Below are positions 14,218-16,533 of a DNA stretch of 16,533 bases, piece after piece; position 1 is the first letter of the stretch; the number at the start of each line of letters is the position of its first letter. The notes under the pieces are model-generated. The model had not been told where the DNA came from and searched no databases. It saw nothing but the letters and a program-made list of their open reading frames with translations. Both the position numbers and the translations under genes were made by a program. Source of the DNA: an uncultured Desulfobulbaceae bacterium (lineage in GTDB: Bacteria; Desulfobacterota; Desulfobulbia; Desulfobulbales; Desulfobulbaceae); NCBI GenBank assembly GCA_947260045.1, contig CAMYOP010000033.1, positions 1 to 16,533 of the forward strand, in the 5' to 3' direction.

Positions 14218-14470
14218 GTCAAAATAATTTTCCGGCTGCAAACAGGCCGACGATATTTATCAATCCATCAACAAAATAGCTTAAGTAAAGATAACACAAA
14301 AACGCTATAGCAAAGAGCAGGTAACTATTCTACTTTACATAAAAAATATAGGAGACAAGTAACTCCGGGATGCTGCTACTGCTTTTTATTGTATGTGTCA
14401 GAAGAAGTGTTGGGTATGTCCTGTACTATTGCCCTCACAATAAGCCACAGGCTTTGTGTAATTATATAAT

Positions 14471-14510
14471 GATAGAAGAGAAATTCATAATGATAAATTT
14501 CTCTTCTATC
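14471..14510. terminator. Long perfect hairpin, possible terminator of the TlpA-like gene
   Basis: GATAGAAGAGAAATT (14471-14485) and AATTTCTCTTCTATC (14496-14510) form a perfect 15-base stem with a 10-base loop. It is preceded on the plus strand by the palindrome ATTATATAAT. It lies 116 bases beyond the TlpA-like stop. The stem is AT-rich and lacks a T-run, so it is not a classic intrinsic terminator; RNA processing or a protein site are alternatives. Confidence 0.4.
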
Positions 14511-14625
14511 TATTGGATATTGTAATTGGATGGTACAGAGAAAGGCTTAAACATTAAGTAAAAAAGTACTGAAGATGTGTGGTCCTTTTCCCTGAATCGA
14601 TTGAATGTAATAGTCTGTTAAGGGT

Positions 14626-15207
14626 TTAGTGTGCTTTGTTGAGCTGTATCTTAGGTTTAAAGGTCTTTCCTGGCTGAGCAATGATAGCCTGGGGAAGATA
14701 TTTATTCATGATGGCAAAGGAATGCTCGGAATTCCATTCGCGCGGACCAAGGAACTTTTCGCGTAAAATTCCTTCTGGATCAATAATATAGGTTTCTGGT
14801 ACCCCTGTAATGCCATATGTTTTACCAACTGTGGTATTGGGATCAACGAGAATAGGGAAGGTGTAGCCTTGTTTCTTAGCAAAAGCTTCAGCAATTTCGG
14901 CCTTGTCATTATAGAGAATGGTGAGCATCTGAAAGGAAGATTCAGGAATGCTGTTGTTGAGCATTTCCATAGACGGTAATTCTTCAATACAGGGCGGACA
15001 CCATGTGGCCCAAAAATTAATGAAGACTACTTTTCCGCGAAGACTTTTAAGGTCAAAACGTTTTCCATTGAGATCACTGAGGGTGAAAGTGGGCGCTAGT
15101 TTGCCGACTTCAGCTTGCGGTGCAGCAAGTTGGTCACAGCCAGCTGTAAAAACAATAAAAAGAAGAAGAGCAGCCCCGATAAGGGAAGAAATGTATTTGT
15201 TTAACAC
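14626..15207 (-). CDS. TlpA/ResA-like thiol-disulfide oxidoreductase lipoprotein
   Basis: A 193-residue membrane-anchored thioredoxin-fold protein. The signal ISSLIGAALLLFIVF ends in TAGC; Asp at +2 is the inner-membrane retention signal in the enterobacterial Lol rule. The thioredoxin fold follows: APTFTLSDLNGKRFDLKSLR, then VVFINFWATWCPPCIEELP with the catalytic CxxC (WCPPC, about residues 69-73), and the cis-Pro loop TGVPETYIID. Such proteins reduce periplasmic disulfides, for example in cytochrome c maturation, though no cytochrome genes are visible here. Start is GTG at 15207 with AAAGG eight bases upstream; no ATG alternative keeps the signal. An FNR-like box lies 29 bases before the start, hinting at control by oxygen or redox state. 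Confidence 0.9.
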   Translation of the reverse strand: MLNKYISSLIGAALLLFIVFTAGCDQLAAPQAEVGKLAPTFTLSDLNGKRFDLKSLRGKVVFINFWATWCPPCIEELPSMEMLNNSIPESSFQMLTILYNDKAEIAEAFAKKQGYTFPILVDPNTTVGKTYGITGVPETYIIDPEGILREKFLGPREWNSEHSFAIMNKYLPQAIIAQPGKTFKPKIQLNKAH

Positions 15208-15236
15208 GTTGTAGGCCTTTACTAAAAATAGTTTAT

Positions 15237-15250
15237 CTGATTTACATCAA
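15237..15250 (-). promoter_or_regulatory. FNR-like binding site upstream of the TlpA-like gene
   Basis: TTGATGTAAATCAG on the minus strand matches the FNR/ANR consensus TTGAT-N4-ATCAA at nine of ten fixed positions. Its centre is about 36 bases before the GTG start, too close for classic activation at -41.5, so repression or a shifted promoter is more likely. No clear -10 box accompanies it. Confidence 0.4.
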
Positions 15251-15258
15251 AAGTTTAG

Positions 15259-15412
15259 CTGATTACCAATGATGCTCAGCTAATACGGGTGACAGATCGG
15301 AGTCTGCGCTTACCTCAATTTTTCCTCAAACCATAGGGGACTGAATTTTTTTCGCGTTATTTAAGCGAAAATCTTCCTCTGAAGCTTAAAGCTCAGGTTT
15401 GTGGGTAATCAG
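15259..15412. repeat. Inverted-repeat element, short copy (MITE/REP-like)
   Basis: A diverged copy, in the opposite orientation, of the element at 6261-6439. Both ends begin CTGATTACC (15259-15267 and the complement of 15404-15412), followed inside by a GCTCAGC-like block. The core GAATTTTTTTCGCGT (15343-15357) is identical to the complement of 6358-6372, and AGGGGAC beside it matches as well. The hairpin TTTTCGC/GCGAAAA is kept. It is about 25 bases shorter: the arm carrying GGGGACCGA and CGGGAGACAG is missing on one side. It fills most of the 296-base gap between the TlpA-like gene and the 3' end of the ATP-binding protein gene. Confidence 0.65.
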
Positions 15413-15475
15413 AAAAGTTTATATTGTATCTGAAATAATCCTGATAGAGTTTTTCGTTCTAAGAGCAACAATTAA

Positions 15476-15494
15476 CTCTGCTTCTTAGCCAGAG
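15476..15494 (-). terminator. Weak hairpin after the ATP-binding protein gene
   Basis: On the minus strand CTCTGGCT-AAGA-AGCAGAG forms a seven-pair stem with one bulged G, starting 9 bases after the stop codon. It is followed by TTAATTGTTG, a poor T-run. It is the best terminator candidate for this gene. Confidence 0.3.
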
Positions 15495-15503
15495 ACAAGG
15501 TTT

Positions 15504-16533
15504 TTATTCCTGTTCCATAAGCTGGCTCAAATCAGGTACCGCCTCCCATGTAAGATAGCAGCGGACATTAAATACATCAGAACGACGAGGTTTGATGTTA
15601 AATGTTTCAACAGGATAATTTTCTGCTGAAAATTTTTGAGTCATCTGGTCAACTTGATCGTTTAACTCTTGGTTGAGCTGGTCCAGGTCCTCTTGGAGTC
15701 TGTTGATGAGTTCTCCCGCCTGTTCAACTTCATTTTTTTCTTTCATGATACGACCAGCCTTACGAATACCACTTGCTGCACGGCCTGCTGTTCCCAGGGA
15801 GAATTTTTTTCTGCCAAGCAGGGAACCAAGGAGTGCGACTCCGAAACTGAGTGCCGTGTCTACTTTGCTGGCAGAGACATCACTTTCTTCTTTTTCCAGC
15901 TTGTCTTGGGCTCGTACTAGCCGATCCTCAATAACCTGTTGTTTTTTAAGAAATTTATCCTGAATTTTTTCTATCTGGATCTCTTTTTTCTCATGTAATT
16001 GATCGCCTATTCGGATTTGGAAATCGACCAATGGTTCATCTACCTGTGATTCTAATTTCAGAGCCTTTACCCTGAATAATTCCATTCTTTTGGTCTGGTA
16101 AAGATGGTTGGAAAATTCTTTTTCCTGCTGGTTTAAATTTTTAAGGGATGTGACTAGAGTCGGCAACGGTTGATATTGAGAGCCGGAAGGTCCTTTATTG
16201 TCAAGCTCATTATAAATAAAAGAACTTTCATCAGCCTCTTTCCAGGAGATTGATCTCAGGTCTTCATCGAGTGCAATGCGAACTCTGCATTCCTCGGTTT
16301 GATCAATACCTTTGCTGGCATTATAAAATCGAACTGTTGCCTCTGCACATAACCAGGGACTGAGTTGAAAACTATCTGCAGCAACAGGAGGAGAGAAAAA
16401 CATCTGTTCAATCTGATCGGAAAGAATCGGTGGGTGCAGTCCTTGCTTTGATGCTTTGTTTTCGCTCTTTTTGTCAGTTTTGCCAGGGCTTGCCGAATAG
16501 TCCTTTTTGACTGTCAAACGCTTGATATCATCT
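15504..16533 (-). CDS. HerA/DUF87-type ATP-binding protein, C-terminal part (5' end outside window)
   Basis: The frame is open to the right edge, so only the last 342 codons are seen; a TTG at 16517 is the first possible start codon but is unlikely to be the real start. The fragment lacks the Walker motifs. It resembles the C-terminal region of large HerA/DUF87-like ATP-binding proteins: HPPILSDQIEQMFFSPP, a segment with WLCAEATVRFYNASKGID, a long charged coiled coil (about 15890-16000), the conserved ALLGSLLGRKKFSLGTAGRA (near 15780-15860), a second coiled coil (INRLQEDLDQLNQELND), and a final FNIKPRRSDVFNVRCYLTW strand pair. Such proteins are putative DNA-translocating ATPases of uncertain role. 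It has no evident functional link to the lipoprotein cluster. Confidence 0.6.
   Translation of the reverse strand, partial: DDIKRLTVKKDYSASPGKTDKKSENKASKQGLHPPILSDQIEQMFFSPPVAADSFQLSPWLCAEATVRFYNASKGIDQTEECRVRIALDEDLRSISWKEADESSFIYNELDNKGPSGSQYQPLPTLVTSLKNLNQQEKEFSNHLYQTKRMELFRVKALKLESQVDEPLVDFQIRIGDQLHEKKEIQIEKIQDKFLKKQQVIEDRLVRAQDKLEKEESDVSASKVDTALSFGVALLGSLLGRKKFSLGTAGRAASGIRKAGRIMKEKNEVEQAGELINRLQEDLDQLNQELNDQVDQMTQKFSAENYPVETFNIKPRRSDVFNVRCYLTWEAVPDLSQLMEQE

Larger units (their letters stand above)
14206..14625. other. 420-base gene-free region between the DUF2059 and TlpA-like genes
   Basis: No coding frame with a plausible start and ribosome site is seen. On the minus strand it must hold the promoter of the DUF2059 gene, but no box pair with 16-18-base spacing is convincing. 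A small GC hairpin (CGGCTG/CAGGCCG with one bulge, 14233-14249) would sit in the leader of that gene, followed on the minus strand by an A/T-rich stretch. The outstanding element is the 15-base hairpin at 14471-14510, listed separately. Confidence 0.6.

Noticed and set aside
14233..14249. A leader hairpin acting as attenuator before the DUF2059 gene
   Set aside because: The six-pair stem with a bulge is followed by mixed A/T rather than a T-run and has no leader peptide; it is noted only as a weak structure.
16515..16517. TTG as true start of the ATP-binding protein gene
   Set aside because: The frame continues open to the window edge and the fragment matches only the C-terminal part of the family.

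Overview
The window is protein-coding DNA from a Gram-negative (diderm) bacterium. The signs are a series of lipoprotein signal peptides with lipoboxes, outer-membrane-type lipoprotein families (LpoB, YcfL/DUF1425, CsgG/FlgO-like, LPP20/FlgP-like) and a periplasmic TlpA-like thioredoxin. Moderate GC content and the gene mix fit Desulfobacterota or a neighbouring proteobacterial lineage; this placement is a guess, since no taxonomic marker gene is present. There are no tRNA, rRNA, CRISPR, phage or transposase genes.

Layout. At the left edge (3-2066, + strand) lies the C-terminal part of a large acidic, modular, probably secreted protein. Everything else is on the minus strand, so transcription runs right to left. 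From 14205 down to 2215 there are eleven genes in order: a DUF2059 protein; a 1380-residue secreted repeat protein; a TPR lipoprotein with a CsgG/TolB-N-like domain; a YcfL-like lipoprotein; a CsgG/FlgO-like lipoprotein; an LpoB-like lipoprotein; a small proline-rich lipoprotein; three consecutive genes carrying four LPP20/FlgP-like domains; and a FlgT-like periplasmic protein. Gaps are mostly 4 to 60 bases, with one ATGA overlap. Two longer gaps, 126 and 265 bases, probably mark separate transcription units. The LpoB-like gene has a good sigma70-type promoter with a palindrome over its -35 box. To the right lie a 420-base gene-free stretch with a long perfect hairpin, a TlpA-like lipoprotein preceded by an FNR-like box, and the C-terminal part of a HerA/DUF87-type ATP-binding protein cut by the window edge.

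How the genes may work together. FlgO, FlgP and FlgT form the outer-membrane H-ring of sheathed flagella in Vibrio, LpoB and YcfL contact the peptidoglycan machinery, and CsgG-type proteins build outer-membrane pores. Here homologues of all these types sit together without any flagellar, pilus or curli gene. They are flanked by two large secreted proteins that share a C-terminal module of about 440 residues. The simplest inference is an uncharacterised envelope-spanning lipoprotein ring or export and anchoring apparatus, with the two large proteins as its substrates or surface partners. This is a hypothesis from gene content only.

Two copies of a small inverted-repeat element (6261-6439 and 15259-15412, opposite orientations) sit just upstream of the promoter regions of the LpoB-like and TlpA-like genes.
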